Source of the DNA: JAICJC01 sp963695025
GTDB taxonomy: Bacteria > Actinomycetota > Thermoleophilia > Gaiellales > JAICJC01
Assembly (NCBI GenBank): GCA_963695025.1
Contig: CAVOFQ010000003.1
Location: 1,178,001 to 1,242,000 of the forward strand
Reading direction: 5' to 3'
Length of the DNA stretch: 64,000 bases
Below the pieces are notes generated by a model. That model was not told where the DNA came from. It worked only from the letters and a program-made list of their open reading frames with translations, and ran no database searches. This document shows positions 1-11,796 of the stretch, in pieces. The translations under genes and the position numbers were made by a program. Every line of letters starts with the position of its first letter. Within the stretch, counting starts at the first letter, position 1.

Positions 1-1304
1 GAGCGGCGGGGGGCGATCGTCGCCGGCCTGGACGCCGCCGGGCCATGGACCGACCCGGGCGCGAAGCTGGAGGAGGTCGTCCACCTCGTCGAGTGGCCGG
101 TCGTGCTGGCGGGCCGTTTCGACCGCAGGTACCTCGATCTGCCCGACCGCGTCGTGATCACCGCGATGCAGTCGCACCAGCGCTACTTCCCGGTCAGGGG
201 CGGCGGCGGCGACCTCGAGCCGCGCTTCTTCTTCGTCGCCAACGGCGGCGACCCGGAGGTGGTGCGGGCCGGGAACGAAGAGGTGCTCGCCGGAAGGCTC
301 GACGACGCCGCCTTCGCCCACCGGCGCGATCTCGACGCGCGGCCTCGAGGCGATGGTGGTCGAGCTCGGGCGGGTGAGCTTCCTCGAAGGCGCCGGCTCG
401 ATTGCCGACAAGGTGGCGCGCCTCGGGCGGCTGGTCGAGCGCCTGTGTGCCGGAAACGGCCTCGCCGCGGAGGTGCGGGCCGCCGCCGTCCGCGCCGCGG
501 CGCTGTGCAAGGCCGACCTGGTGTCCGGCCTCGTGAGCGAGTTTGCCGACCTCGAGGGCTACGCGGGCTCGCTGTACGCGCGGGCCGCCGGCGAGGGGGA
601 TGCGGTCTGCGCCGCCATCGAGGAGCACCACCGGCCCCGCGAGGCGGGTGGCGAGCTCCCGGCGAGCGAGGCCGGCGCTGTGCTCTCGATCGCCGACAAG
701 GCCGACACGCTCGCCGTCGCATTCGAGCGCGGCCTCGAGCCGACCGGGAGCCGCGACCCGTTCGGCCTGCGGAGGGCCGCGGCCGGCGTCGTTGCGATCG
801 CCCTTGACCGCGGCTATACGCTCGACCCGCCGGCGCTCGTGGGCGAGCGGGCGGCCCAGTTCGTGCTCGACCGGCTTGAGCCCCTGCTGCTGGACGAGGG
901 CGTCACGGTCGAGGAGGTGCGCGCTGCCCGCGGCTCGGGTGCGCTCGAGCCGGTCGCGGTCGCCGGGCTCGCCCGGGCGTTGCACGCGTTCGCCGGGCCG
1001 GGCCGCGATCTCGTCCGCGATGCCTACGGCCGCTGCGTGCGCATCGCGGGCACCACGCCGCCGGGCACGATCGACCCGTCGCTTCTGACCGAGCCCGCGG
1101 AGCGCGACCTGGCTGAGGCGCTCGACCACCCGCCCGGCGACGCTCGAGCAGGCGGCCGAGCTGGCGCCGGTCGTGACGCGCTTCTTCGACGCCGTCCTGG
1201 TCATGGCCCCCGACGAGGCGGTGCGGCAGAACCGGCTCACCCTCGTGGCCAACGTCGCCGCCGCGCTGCGGACTCTCGGGGACTTCGGACAGCTTCCGGG
1301 ATAG
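1..1304 (+). pseudogene. glyS: Glycyl-tRNA synthetase beta subunit, C-terminal part, two frame breaks
   Basis: Glycyl-tRNA synthetase of the alpha2-beta2 type charges tRNA-Gly; the beta subunit carries the tRNA-binding part. The window opens inside the gene. The translation reads the GlyS-typical AMQSHQRYFPV and ADKVARLGRLVERL segments and ends LGDFGQLPG-stop. The frame moves from 1 to 2 near base 334, where an extra g lies before the codons for RGLEAMVVEL. It moves from 2 to 3 near 1130-1140, before TLEQAAELAPV. Restoring both shifts gives one continuous family protein, so sequence error is more likely than loss of an essential gene. The TAG stop at 1302 is inside the -10 box of the next gene. 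The alpha subunit gene would lie upstream, outside the window. Confidence 0.9.
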
Positions 1305-1307
1305 GAT
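1302..1307 (+). promoter_or_regulatory. -10 box for a leaderless ppsR transcript
   Basis: TAGGAT, 7 bases before the GTG start of the PPDK regulatory protein; no Shine-Dalgarno sequence intervenes. The hexamer begins with the glyS stop codon. No good -35 is visible. Confidence 0.5.
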
Positions 1308-1314
1308 CTCGGAC

Positions 1315-2151
1315 GTGTCCGAACGGCTCGAGATCCACATCGTCTCCGACTCGACGGGTGATACCGCCGCGCGCGTCGGCAGGGCTGCCCAAAGCCAGTT
1401 CGACGACACCGAGATCGAGATGATCCGCCACGCCCGCGTGCAGAACCGCGAGCAGCTGGCGCGGGCGGTCGAGTCGGCGACGGGCAGGCGGGCGGCCGTG
1501 TTCTACACGCTCGTCGACCCGTCCCTGCGCGAGGCGATGGTCGAGATCGCCCACGCCGGCCAGCTGGTGGTGCACGACGTGCTGGGACCGGCCCTGAACG
1601 CGATCACGACCGCATCGGGCCGCGAGGCGACGCTCGTGCCCGGGCGCAGCGCACCGCTGGACGCCCAGTACTTCCGCCGCATCGCCGCGATCGAGTTCGC
1701 CGTCAAGCACGACGACGGCCGCGGCGCCGACGACCTGCACCAGGCGGATGTCGTCCTGATCGGCGTCTCCCGCACATCCAAGACGCCGACCTCGATGCAC
1801 CTGGGCTACCTCGGCCTCATGGCGGCAAACGTGCCCATCGTGCGCGGAGTCGACCCGCCGCCGGTGCTGTTCACGGTCGAGCCGTGGAAGCTCGTCGGGC
1901 TCACGATCGACGCCGAGCAGCTGGCGGGCATCCGCCGCCGGCGCGTGCGTGCCCTCGCGGGGGCGGGCGCCCGCTACGCCGACCTGGCCGAGATCTACGA
2001 GGAGCTCGAGTTCACCCACGCGCTGCACAAGCGCCTGCGCTGCCCGGTGATCGACGTCACCGGCCTCGCCATCGAGGAGACGGCCGCCCGCGTCGCCGAG
2101 CTCGTCGACCAGCGCCGGCGGGCGTCGCTCGAGGGCGGCGTCCCGGCCTAG
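1315..2151 (+). CDS. ppsR: Pyruvate, phosphate dikinase regulatory protein (kinase/pyrophosphorylase)
   Basis: Bifunctional DUF299-family regulator. It inactivates PPDK by ADP-dependent threonine phosphorylation and reactivates it by phosphate-dependent dephosphorylation. The 278-residue length is normal for the family. The N terminus HIVSDSTGDTA and the P-loop GVSRTSKTPTS (residues 150-160) are diagnostic. The GTG start fits a -10 box 7 bases upstream. Its likely target, ppdK, is 1.7 kb downstream on the same strand, separated by a minus-strand operon. PEP synthetase is the other possible target in this family, but PPDK is the one present here. Confidence 0.95.
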   Translation: MSERLEIHIVSDSTGDTAARVGRAAQSQFDDTEIEMIRHARVQNREQLARAVESATGRRAAVFYTLVDPSLREAMVEIAHAGQLVVHDVLGPALNAITTASGREATLVPGRSAPLDAQYFRRIAAIEFAVKHDDGRGADDLHQADVVLIGVSRTSKTPTSMHLGYLGLMAANVPIVRGVDPPPVLFTVEPWKLVGLTIDAEQLAGIRRRRVRALAGAGARYADLAEIYEELEFTHALHKRLRCPVIDVTGLAIEETAARVAELVDQRRRASLEGGVPA

Positions 2152-2156
2152 CTTGG

Positions 2157-2624
2157 CTACTCGGACACGTACTCCATCAGCAGCCCGTCGTGCCAGCCGC
2201 CTCCGCCGACGTCGCGCTCGTACCGGCGCATGATGCCGACACGGGTGAACCCGGCCTTCTCGTAGGCCCTGATGGCCGTGGCGTTCTCGGCCGCCGGATC
2301 GATCGTGATCCGGTGGTGGCCGCGCTCGTCGATCAGGTGGCGCACGACCGCGCGGACCGCCTCGGTGCCGAGACCGCGGCCGTGGAGTTCCGGGGCGAGG
2401 AACAGGTCGACGCTCGCATGTCTGTACTTGGGCTCGAGCTCCTCGCTGAACTGGATCAGGCCGGCGACAGCACCGTCCACCTCGATCACCAGCCGGGTCG
2501 CGCCGGGGTCGTCCGTGAGGGGAAAGCCCTCGTCGGGCACGTCCCACCAGCGTGCGACCTCGGGCGTCCGCAGGATCCGCAGCAGCTCGGCGGCGTCCGC
2601 CGCTGCGAGCGGGCGCAGGATCAT
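2157..2624 (-). CDS. GNAT-family N-acetyltransferase, AAC(6')-like
   Basis: 155 residues covering one GNAT fold. Seen: acetyl-CoA pyrophosphate loop HGRGLGTEAV (about residues 81-90), the following RAVVRHLIDERGHHRITIDP strand/helix and the C-terminal NATAIRAYEKAGFTRVG motif. The layout resembles aminoglycoside 6'-N-acetyltransferase-like and ribosomal-protein acetyltransferase-like enzymes, but the substrate cannot be told. Its ATG overlaps the stop of the upstream hydrolase gene (ATGA), so it is the last gene of a three-gene minus-strand operon. Its stop lies 5 bases from the ppsR stop on the opposite strand. Confidence 0.85.
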   Translation of the reverse strand: MILRPLAAADAAELLRILRTPEVARWWDVPDEGFPLTDDPGATRLVIEVDGAVAGLIQFSEELEPKYRHASVDLFLAPELHGRGLGTEAVRAVVRHLIDERGHHRITIDPAAENATAIRAYEKAGFTRVGIMRRYERDVGGGGWHDGLLMEYVSE

Positions 2625-3511
2625 CCCCGGAAATAGGGGCGCAGGCCCCAGGCCCGGAACGCCGCCAGCGTGCCGCGGTTCGTCATGACGCCGAAGTTGT
2701 AGCCCTTGGGGCTCCGGGAGTCGAAGTAGGACACCGCGTGGACGTAGCCGTGATGGCGGATCCACTTGGCCGCGCCGGCCATCCATGCGGGTGTGCGCGG
2801 GTCGGCGGCCGGTGCCGCGGTCTCGGCGATGACCATGCGCTTGCCGTGCACGGAGGCGAAGTGGTAGGCGTCCTGGAAGATATCTCGAAACCGGCGCCAC
2901 GGCTTGCCGGGGAAGTTGTAGCCGTCCGCTCCGACCCAGTTGACGTACCGGTCGCCGGGCCAGAACGCCCCGGCGATGCCGTCGTGGAAGTCGAACGCCA
3001 TCGGGCACCACACCAGCCGCACGTTGCGGGCCCCGGCCGCGTGGAAGATGTTCGCCATACGACGCCAGGCCGCAACGACCTCGCGGGGCGTGCCGATGTA
3101 GCGGGGATGCCCGTGCGGCTGGTCGAACTCGTAGAACGGGCGCAGGAACACGCGTCCGCCGGCGTGCCTGAGGGCGACGGCGGCCGTGCGGATGACCGCG
3201 TCCTGGCTGCCGCTCGCGATCGCGGCGGCGGTTGTGTGCGGGGCCGCCGACCATGACACCATCGGCAGGTGGCCGCCGCGCAGGTACGTCGCGATCTCCG
3301 ACCAGCGTGTGAACGTCCACGGCACGTAGCGGTTGACGATCGCGAGCCGCCGGCCGACCCGCGCTTGCAACGCGGCGATCCCGCCCGGCTCGTTGGGGAA
3401 CGCGCCCCAGAGCGCGCCGTGCATCGGCACCGCCGGCGGCCTGACGGCCTGTGCGGGCGCGGCGGCGATCAGTGCCGACGACGCGGCGACCAGCAGACAT
3501 AGGCGGCGCAT
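2621..3511 (-). CDS. Secreted GH26-like glycoside hydrolase
   Basis: 296 residues with a clear export signal (MRRLCLLVAASSALIAAAPA, cleavage expected after AQA). The rest reads as a beta/alpha barrel like GH26 endo-beta-mannanases: acid/base candidate E128 in FLRPFYEFD and nucleophile candidate E230 in RMVIAETAAP, with GADGYNFPG and AVSYFDSR between and after them. The family proton donor normally follows His (RPxHE); here it follows Tyr, so polysaccharide specificity is uncertain. Stop and start overlap the flanking genes of the same operon. It probably acts outside the cell on mannan or a related glycan; the polysaccharide locus is more than 15 kb away. Confidence 0.75.
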   Translation of the reverse strand: MRRLCLLVAASSALIAAAPAQAVRPPAVPMHGALWGAFPNEPGGIAALQARVGRRLAIVNRYVPWTFTRWSEIATYLRGGHLPMVSWSAAPHTTAAAIASGSQDAVIRTAAVALRHAGGRVFLRPFYEFDQPHGHPRYIGTPREVVAAWRRMANIFHAAGARNVRLVWCPMAFDFHDGIAGAFWPGDRYVNWVGADGYNFPGKPWRRFRDIFQDAYHFASVHGKRMVIAETAAPAADPRTPAWMAGAAKWIRHHGYVHAVSYFDSRSPKGYNFGVMTNRGTLAAFRAWGLRPYFRG

Positions 3512-3765
3512 CAATGCACCCAGGCGGGCGCGTCGCTCGCGGGGAAGGACTCCATCGAGGCCTCGTCGACGGGATCGACCTCGCGCACCGTCCAGTGATC
3601 CTCCAGGCGTTCGACGACCTCCTCGTCCGGCCGGCCGCTCACATGGCCCGGGGCGATGATGCGCAGACCGTCCGCGTGCAGACGCCGCACCTCGTCCGGT
3701 GAGACGTCGAGCGACGCGTGGCAGTCGGACCGGCCGCACTCGCAGGTGGCGCGCTGCTGCGGCAT
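3511..3765 (-). CDS. Small Cys-cluster protein with SFPASD-type tail
   Basis: 84 residues, first gene of the minus-strand operon; its TGA shares one base with the next ATG. The N terminus holds CECGRSDC, a possible metal-binding cluster. A middle part (VSPDEVRRLHADGLRIIAPGHV) looks like a short structured domain. The C terminus contains EASMESFPASDAPAW, a tail found in many short bacterial proteins of unknown role (known from memory, not searched). I do not recognise a function. Absence of a signal peptide suggests the cytoplasm. Confidence 0.65.
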   Translation of the reverse strand: MPQQRATCECGRSDCHASLDVSPDEVRRLHADGLRIIAPGHVSGRPDEEVVERLEDHWTVREVDPVDEASMESFPASDAPAWVH

Positions 3766-3816
3766 CGGCCCACCTTACCGCACCTCGCGGACGCCCCCGC
3801 ACGTCGCGGGCGACAC

Positions 3817-3822
3817 TAGACT
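3817..3822 (+). promoter_or_regulatory. -10 box for a leaderless ppdK transcript
   Basis: TAGACT exactly 6 bases before the GTG start of ppdK, with no ribosome-binding site between. It lies in the divergent gap between ppdK and the minus-strand small-protein operon. Confidence 0.5.
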
Positions 3823-3828
3823 GCGCCG

Positions 3829-6400
<2,572 letters not shown>

Positions 6401-6404
<4 letters not shown>

Positions 6405-7147
6405 AGATCGACGTCGCATTCACTCCCGGCGAGCCGCCCGAGGCCGCGGTCGCGATCGTCATCGACGTCCTGCGGGCGACCACGACGATCGCCCACGCGC
6501 TCGGGCAGGGCTACGAGCGCGTCCTGGCGTGCGCCGGGCTCGACCGCGCGCGTGAGCTGCACGGACGCCTGGGCAATGGCACCGTGCTCGCCGGCGAGCG
6601 CGCGTGCGTGCGGCCCGAGGGCTTCGATCTGGGCAACTCGCCGCGCGAGTTCGCGGAGGGCGCGCCGCTCGGCCAGACGCTCGTCCTGACCACGACCAAC
6701 GGCACGCGCGCGGTGGTGACGGCGGCCGGCCGGGCCGATGTCGTCATGGTCGGCAGCCTCGCCAATCTGACCGCCTGCGCGGCCGCCGCGGCCCGCACCG
6801 CGCGCAAGGCGAAGGGCGACGTGTTCGTGCAGTGCGCAGGCGTCGCTGGAGAGTTCGCGATCGACGACGCCTACACCGCAGGGCGCTACGTGGCCGAGCT
6901 GCGGGTGTGGCTGGCCGAGTGGGAGGCGACCGACGCCGCCCAGGCTGCCGAGGCCATCGCGGCAGCGTTTCCCTCGGCAACCGAGGGCCTGGGGGTGTCG
7001 CGTAGCGCCCGCAATCTGCGCGCCGCCGACCTGGCCGACGACGTGCGCTACTGCGCCCGCGAGAGCGTCCTGGATGTCGTTCCGACGGTGGGTGACATCG
7101 ACGGCGATGTCGCGCTGATCACGGCGGTAGTGGGTGGCCACCCCTAG
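6401..7147 (+). CDS. comB: 2-phosphosulfolactate phosphatase family protein
   Basis: 248 residues, ATGA overlap with ppdK, so translationally coupled. ComB-family enzymes hydrolyse 2-phosphosulfolactate to sulfolactate with Mg2+. Seen: VIDVLRATTTIAHAL (Asp22 region, expected metal/phosphate site), LVLTTTNGTRAV and VFVQCAGVAGEFAIDDAYTAGR, all family hallmarks. Bacterial members outside coenzyme M pathways are common and their real substrate is mostly untested. Pairing with PPDK is notable because PEP is the precursor of phosphosulfolactate in archaea; no ComA-like synthase is visible here. The family is clear; the substrate is inferred. Confidence 0.8.
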
Positions 7148-7167
7148 AGCAAGGGTCTGACAGCGCG

Positions 7168-7173
7168 TAAAGT
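7168..7173 (+). promoter_or_regulatory. -10 box for the repeat-bearing membrane protein
   Basis: TAAAGT, 6 bases before GTG 7180, in the 32-base gap after comB; decides the start of the downstream gene as a leaderless GTG. Confidence 0.45.
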
Positions 7174-7179
7174 TCCCAT

Positions 7180-8110
7180 GTGGCAAGAGATCACATGCTG
7201 GGGCGCGCGCGCCGCGCCGTCCTGGCCGTAGCCGATACCGCGGAGGGGATGTTCGGCAAACGCTCGCGTCGCGCCAGGCAGGGACCGCGCCCACAGCCAC
7301 GCCAGGCAGCGCCGCCACGGCCGGATCCCACGGCAGGGCTTCCGCCCCGGATCGAGCGCAAGTCGACCACCGGCCTGCCGCCCCGGATCGAGCGCCAGGC
7401 GACCGCCGGCCTGCCGCCGCGGATCGAGCGCGCACCGATCGTCGAGCCGCCGCCCCCCGAGCCCGAGGCGGTCGAGCCCGTTCGGCAGTGGGAGCCGCCC
7501 CGCCTGCCCCGCACCCAGCGCGGATCTGGGATGCGCGCTCATGTGTGGCTCACGAGCATCATCTGTGTCGGTGCTCGCAGTGGGCCTGGCCGGCTACTGG
7601 GTGCTGCGGGTGCACCAGCGCATCGGCCAGGCCGCACTCGAGCACGAAATCGGCAAGCGCGAGAACGCCCCCACCGTCGGCTGCGCCAAGCTGCAGTCCG
7701 ACGGCGCCGTGTGGGCGTGCGCGATCGTCTACAAGGCGGAGTCGGTGTGCCTCATCGCCAAGGTGAGCGCACTCGGAAGCTGGAGTACCGCGGTCGGCCA
7801 GCACCGCTGCTCGCAGCAGCCGCAGCTGGTCAAGTTGCTCCCGGCGACGATCACGGCGGCGGCGGTCGGTGCGGATGTCGATCGCCAGCTGGGGAGCACG
7901 GGCACCGGCATCGGCACCCAGTGCATCAAGGAACCGGCGCACAAGGTGCGCTGGGCCTGCCAGCGGCCGCCACCCGACCGCGCCACCCAGGGGGCGTGCG
8001 TGGTGGTGCGGGTCGTGCTGTGGACGCCGTGGAACTTCATCCCCGGCGGCCACCTGTGCGCCCACCTGCCCGCGCTGGTCAAGAAGGTGCACGCCGCCCG
8101 CACCGCCTGA
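7180..8110 (+). pseudogene. Single-pass membrane protein with LPPRIER repeats, one frame break
   Basis: Unrecognised protein, about 309 residues once repaired. Residues 1-50 are basic and Pro/Arg-rich. Residues 51-86 are three 12-residue units ending LPPRIER. An acidic Pro stretch (EPPPPEPEAVEP) follows, then one hydrophobic helix that spans the break near 7560 (CVSVLAVGLAGYWVLRV when joined). The C-terminal 180 residues carry eight Cys (GCAK, WACA, SVCL, HRCS, TQCI, WACQ, GACV, HLCA), consistent with disulfides outside the cell. The plan suggests a cytoplasmic linker, one membrane anchor and an exported sensor or binding domain. Not a kinase; no catalytic motif seen. Confidence 0.6.
7330..7437 (+). 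repeat. Three tandem 36-bp coding repeats
   Basis: Three in-frame 36-base units encode T(A/T)GLPPRIER plus two variable residues (KS, QA, AP). DNA identity between units is high but not perfect, so the duplication is not brand new. Confidence 0.8.
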
Positions 8111-8125
8111 CGCGATGAGGTTTTT

Positions 8126-8155
8126 GGGGGAGGCCGCCGGCCAGCGGCCTCCCCC
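8126..8155. other. Perfect 12-bp hairpin between convergent genes
   Basis: GGGGGAGGCCGC and its reverse complement flank a 6-base loop. A run of five T precedes it on the plus strand, but no T run follows it on either strand, so it is not a standard intrinsic terminator. It probably ends or blocks transcripts between the membrane-protein gene and dnaE2. The remaining 8156-8302 is visibly less GC-rich and shows nothing clear. Confidence 0.55.
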
Positions 8156-8302
8156 GACCGACCTGGCTTTCCGCAGTCAGGTTTGGGCTCCTCTGACCCC
8201 TCCACGGCGAAACCGCAATCGGCTCACTCAGAGTACGGATATTCGGCCGGTTTGGGCAGCCCCCTTTACGGAAAACTTCGGAAATGCACACCGATTGTTG
8301 CG

Positions 8303-11300
8303 TCAGCGGCGTCCGCGGCCGAAACTGTTCGCCCTCGGAGCGGCTGCGCGCAGCCGGCGCAGGTCGACCACATGCCCGCCCTGGCCCGCCCCGGTGCCGG
8401 CCGCCTGCGCCGCCGCCCGCTCTGCCGCACGGCCCACGTCGGGCCGGCCGGCATAGGCCAGGCCGGCGACGCGGTCGGCGATCACGTTCACCGCTCCGTC
8501 CTTGCGCTCGAGCCGCCCCCACACCTGCACCAGCGGCTCGGCGCGCACGGCGATGCGGTCGCGCTCGTACACAGCCGGGGGACAGATCACATTGGTCATG
8601 CCGTGCTCGTCCTCGACCAGCAGGAACACGATCCCCTTGGCGGTGCCCGGGCGCTGGCGGGCAATCGTGATGCCGGCGATGGTGACCCGGCCGAGCGGCA
8701 CGTGCAGAAGCCGGTCGGAGGTGAGGATCGCGGCCTCGAGGCTCGGGCGCAGCAGCGCCATCGGGTGCGGCCCGGTGGTCAGGCTCATGGCCTCGTGGTC
8801 GGACACCATTCGATCCCAGTCGGACATACGCGGCAGAGCCGGGGTGGGGGAGGCGTCGAGCGCGAGCGCCAGCTGGAGGCCGTCGCCCGAGGCCGCGGGG
8901 GCGCGGTGCAGCGGAAGCTCCCACAAGAGCCGGCGGCGGTTGGGGTCAAATCCGTCGCAGGCGCCTGCGCGGATCAGCCCCTCGAGCTGGTCCGAGGCAA
9001 GCGGCGCACGGCGCACCAGCTCTCCCAGATTCGAGTACGGGCCCTCGGCGGCGCGCTCCGCGACCAGCCCCTCGGCGCGGGTGCCGACTCCCTTGACGTA
9101 GCCCAGGCCGATCCGCACCGCCTCGCCGCCGGCCTCCACGGCACAGGCGACACCGCTTCGGTTCACGTCCGGCGGCCTGATCTCGACGCCCCGCCGCTCG
9201 CCGTCGCGCAGCAGCGTCGCCGGAGGATAGAAGCCCATCGGCTGGGCGTTCAGGAGCGCACACAGGAACTCGGCCGGATACGAGCGGTGCAGCCATGCCG
9301 ACTGGTAGGCCAGGATGGCGAAGGCGGCGGCGTGGCTCTTGGGGAAACCGAACTCCGAGAAGGCCACCACCTTCTCGAACACCCGCAGGGCGACCGCTTC
9401 GTCCACACCGCGTGCGGCCGCGCCGGCGCAGAACCGCTGCCGGTGGCGCTCGAGCGCGTCGCGGCTGCGCTTGCGGCTCATCGCCCGGCGCAGGCTCTCG
9501 GCCTCGCCGGTGGTGAACCCGGCCAGCGCGATCGCCACCTCGAGCACCTGATCCTGGAACACCACCACCCCCAGGGTGTCGCGCAGCACCGGCTCGAGCA
9601 GCGGGTGGTCGTAGGGGGGCACGAAGCCGGGATCGGCGCGGAGCGCGCGGCGGTGCTTGACATAGGGGCTGACCGCATCGCCGACGATCGGGCCCGGCCG
9701 CACCAGCGCCACCTGCACCGTCAGGTCGTTCAGGTTCTCGGGCAGCGTCTGGTGCAGCGACTGCATCTGCGCGCGGCTTTCGATCTGGAACACGCCCACG
9801 GTGTCGGCCTGCTGGATCTCGGCGTACACCTCGGGATCGTCGAAGCCGACGCGGGAGAGATCGATTGGCGCGCCCCGTGTGTGGGCGATCAGGTCGACGC
9901 ACTCCTCCACCGCCGAGAGCATCCCCAGGCCGAGCAGGTCGATCTTGAGAAAGCCGGCGTCGGCGCATGAGTCCTTGTCCCACTGGCAGATCTGGCGCCC
10001 CTCCATGGCGGCCGGGATCACCGGCACCAGCTCCACCAGCGGCCGGGTCGAGATGACCATCCCGCCCGAGTGCTGGCTGATGTGGCGGGGGATGCCCATG
10101 ATCTCCTCCATCAGGAAGGCGAAGGCGCGCCAGCGGGGCGACCCCGCCCGCTCCCGCATCTGCTCGACCTGGTCGGCGCCGATCGCGCCCCACTCGTCGG
10201 CCAGCCGGGCCATGCGCTCGACCTCGCCCTGAGGCAGCGCCAGCGCCTTGCCCAGGTCGCGGATCGCCCCACGCACCCGGTAGGTGGGGAAGGCTGCCAC
10301 GAGCGCGGCATGCTCCTGGCCGTACCGCTCGACCACCGCGATCATCAGCCCCTCGCGCACGTCGCGGGGGAAGTCGAGGTCGATGTCGGGCACGCTGGCC
10401 AGCTCCTCGGACAGGAACCGGCCCAGGAACAGCCGGGCCGCGATCGGGTCGACATGGCTGAGGCCGATCAGGTAGCACACGATCGAGCCGACGCTGGAGC
10501 CGCGGCCGCGGCCGGGGGGAAGCAGGTGCCGGCCGGCGCTTGCCCCGCGCACGCGCACCGCCACATCCCGCGCCATCTCGAGGATGTCGCGGTGAAGCAG
10601 GAAGAACCCGGCCAGGCCATGGCGCTCGATCAGCCGCAGCTCCTCGTCCAGGCGCGCCCGGGCGTCGCCGCGGTGGGGCGAGCCGGTGTAGCGGCGCTCG
10701 AGCTCGTCGCGGCAGATGCGGGCGAGTGCGGGCAGGGCGGGCTCGCCGCCATCGGCGAAGTCCGGATAGCTGTAGCCCAGGTCGTTGGTGAGGTCGAAGC
10801 GGCACCGGTCGGCCACCTCGAAGGCGCCGCTGACCGCCACGGCCGGGAAGCGGGAGGCCGTCTCGGCCGGCGCCCGCAGCACCGCCTCGTGGTTGCCGCG
10901 CCGCTCGGCCTCGCTCGCCTCGAGGGTGGTGTTGCACCGGATCGCCACCAGCGCGTCCTGCAGAAGCGCCCGGCGGCGGGTGTGGGCGTGGGGGTCGCCG
11001 GTCGCAACCGTCCGCACCCGCAGCCGCTCGGCCAGCTCCATGAGGAGACGGTTTCGGCGCGCATCGCCGCGTGCAAACGGACGCTGCAGCTCGACCGAGA
11101 ACCGGTCGCGGCCGAACATCGCCCGCAGCCGCACGGCCAGTTCCTCGGCCTCGCGCATGCGGCCCTGACTCACCGGCCGGGCGAGAGCGCCGTGGCGGGC
11201 ACAGCCCGACAGGCAGTGCAGGCCGTCGGCATGCCGGGCGACCTGGTCGAGCGTGGCCACGGGAGCGCGGCGGTCGCCTGCATGGGCGGCGGTGATCAGC

Positions 11301-11569
11301 CGGCAGAGGTTGCGATAGCCGGCCGCGGTCTCGGCCAGCAGGGTGAGGTGGGCGCCGCCGGCCAGGGTGATCTCGGCGCCGGTGACGGCCCGCAGGCCCA
11401 CCTCGCGGGCGGCGTGGGCAAAGGCCAGCGACCCGCACAGGCCATCGTGGTCGGTCAGGGCGACCGTCTCGTAGCCGAGCGCCGCCGCCCGCTCCGCCAG
11501 CTCCTCAGGCTGGGAGGCGCCGTCCAGGAACGAGAAGCACGAATGCGCGTGAAGCTCCGGATAGATCAT
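8303..11569 (-). CDS. dnaE2: Error-prone DNA polymerase DnaE2 (ImuC)
   Basis: 1088-residue C-family polymerase used for SOS mutagenesis. Seen: degenerate PHP domain starting ELHAHSCFSFLDGAS, polymerase core with GRGRGSSVGSIVCYLIGLSH and catalytic aspartates D395, D397, D399 in VPDIDLDF, then FPKSHAAAFAILAYQSAWL, and an OB domain (GRVTIAGITIARQRPGTAKG) with short C-terminal tail. It lacks the longer DnaE1 C terminus. Start at ATG 11569: a longer frame upstream would run through a perfect LexA box 8 bases before this ATG. Partners imuB (31.6 kb) and a DUF6504 gene (12.2 kb) have the same operator, so damage induction is likely. Distinguished from the replicative dnaE at 54.8 kb by length and start motif. 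Confidence 0.95.
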   Translation of the reverse strand: MIYPELHAHSCFSFLDGASQPEELAERAAALGYETVALTDHDGLCGSLAFAHAAREVGLRAVTGAEITLAGGAHLTLLAETAAGYRNLCRLITAAHAGDRRAPVATLDQVARHADGLHCLSGCARHGALARPVSQGRMREAEELAVRLRAMFGRDRFSVELQRPFARGDARRNRLLMELAERLRVRTVATGDPHAHTRRRALLQDALVAIRCNTTLEASEAERRGNHEAVLRAPAETASRFPAVAVSGAFEVADRCRFDLTNDLGYSYPDFADGGEPALPALARICRDELERRYTGSPHRGDARARLDEELRLIERHGLAGFFLLHRDILEMARDVAVRVRGASAGRHLLPPGRGRGSSVGSIVCYLIGLSHVDPIAARLFLGRFLSEELASVPDIDLDFPRDVREGLMIAVVERYGQEHAALVAAFPTYRVRGAIRDLGKALALPQGEVERMARLADEWGAIGADQVEQMRERAGSPRWRAFAFLMEEIMGIPRHISQHSGGMVISTRPLVELVPVIPAAMEGRQICQWDKDSCADAGFLKIDLLGLGMLSAVEECVDLIAHTRGAPIDLSRVGFDDPEVYAEIQQADTVGVFQIESRAQMQSLHQTLPENLNDLTVQVALVRPGPIVGDAVSPYVKHRRALRADPGFVPPYDHPLLEPVLRDTLGVVVFQDQVLEVAIALAGFTTGEAESLRRAMSRKRSRDALERHRQRFCAGAAARGVDEAVALRVFEKVVAFSEFGFPKSHAAAFAILAYQSAWLHRSYPAEFLCALLNAQPMGFYPPATLLRDGERRGVEIRPPDVNRSGVACAVEAGGEAVRIGLGYVKGVGTRAEGLVAERAAEGPYSNLGELVRRAPLASDQLEGLIRAGACDGFDPNRRRLLWELPLHRAPAASGDGLQLALALDASPTPALPRMSDWDRMVSDHEAMSLTTGPHPMALLRPSLEAAILTSDRLLHVPLGRVTIAGITIARQRPGTAKGIVFLLVEDEHGMTNVICPPAVYERDRIAVRAEPLVQVWGRLERKDGAVNVIADRVAGLAYAGRPDVGRAAERAAAQAAGTGAGQGGHVVDLRRLRAAAPRANSFGRGRR

Positions 11570-11576
11570 GCTCGAC

Positions 11577-11590
11577 CGAACATACGTTCG
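11577..11590. promoter_or_regulatory. LexA (SOS) box of dnaE2
   Basis: CGAACATACGTTCG fits the actinobacterial/Gram-positive consensus CGAACRNRYGTTCG exactly. It sits 8 bases before the dnaE2 ATG. A candidate -10 (TATGCT, minus strand, 11595-11600) lies just upstream, so bound LexA would cover the transcription start. Confidence 0.85.
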
Positions 11591-11796
11591 CGCTAGCATA
11601 GCTGCGGCTGGTGGTCGGGCGCGTGGTGACACGGAGGGTTCTCGCCCTCGACGGCGGTGGTCTCTCCACGGTGGCGGATGGGGGGTGCCAGCTCTCGTGC
11701 ACATTCCTCAGCCTGAGCTGTACTCGAGGAGTGGTGAGATGTGTCACGACGACTAGCACCCGGGGCGTCCTGCCGCTGGGTGGCCAGTAGAGCCCG

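Noticed and set aside
8183..11596. Long plus-strand open frames opposite dnaE2
   Set aside because: Low-complexity antisense frames; DnaE2 on the minus strand is complete and has its own LexA box.
11570..11704. N-terminal extension of dnaE2
   Set aside because: Would be translated through the LexA box and the -10 element; the family start motif is at 11569.
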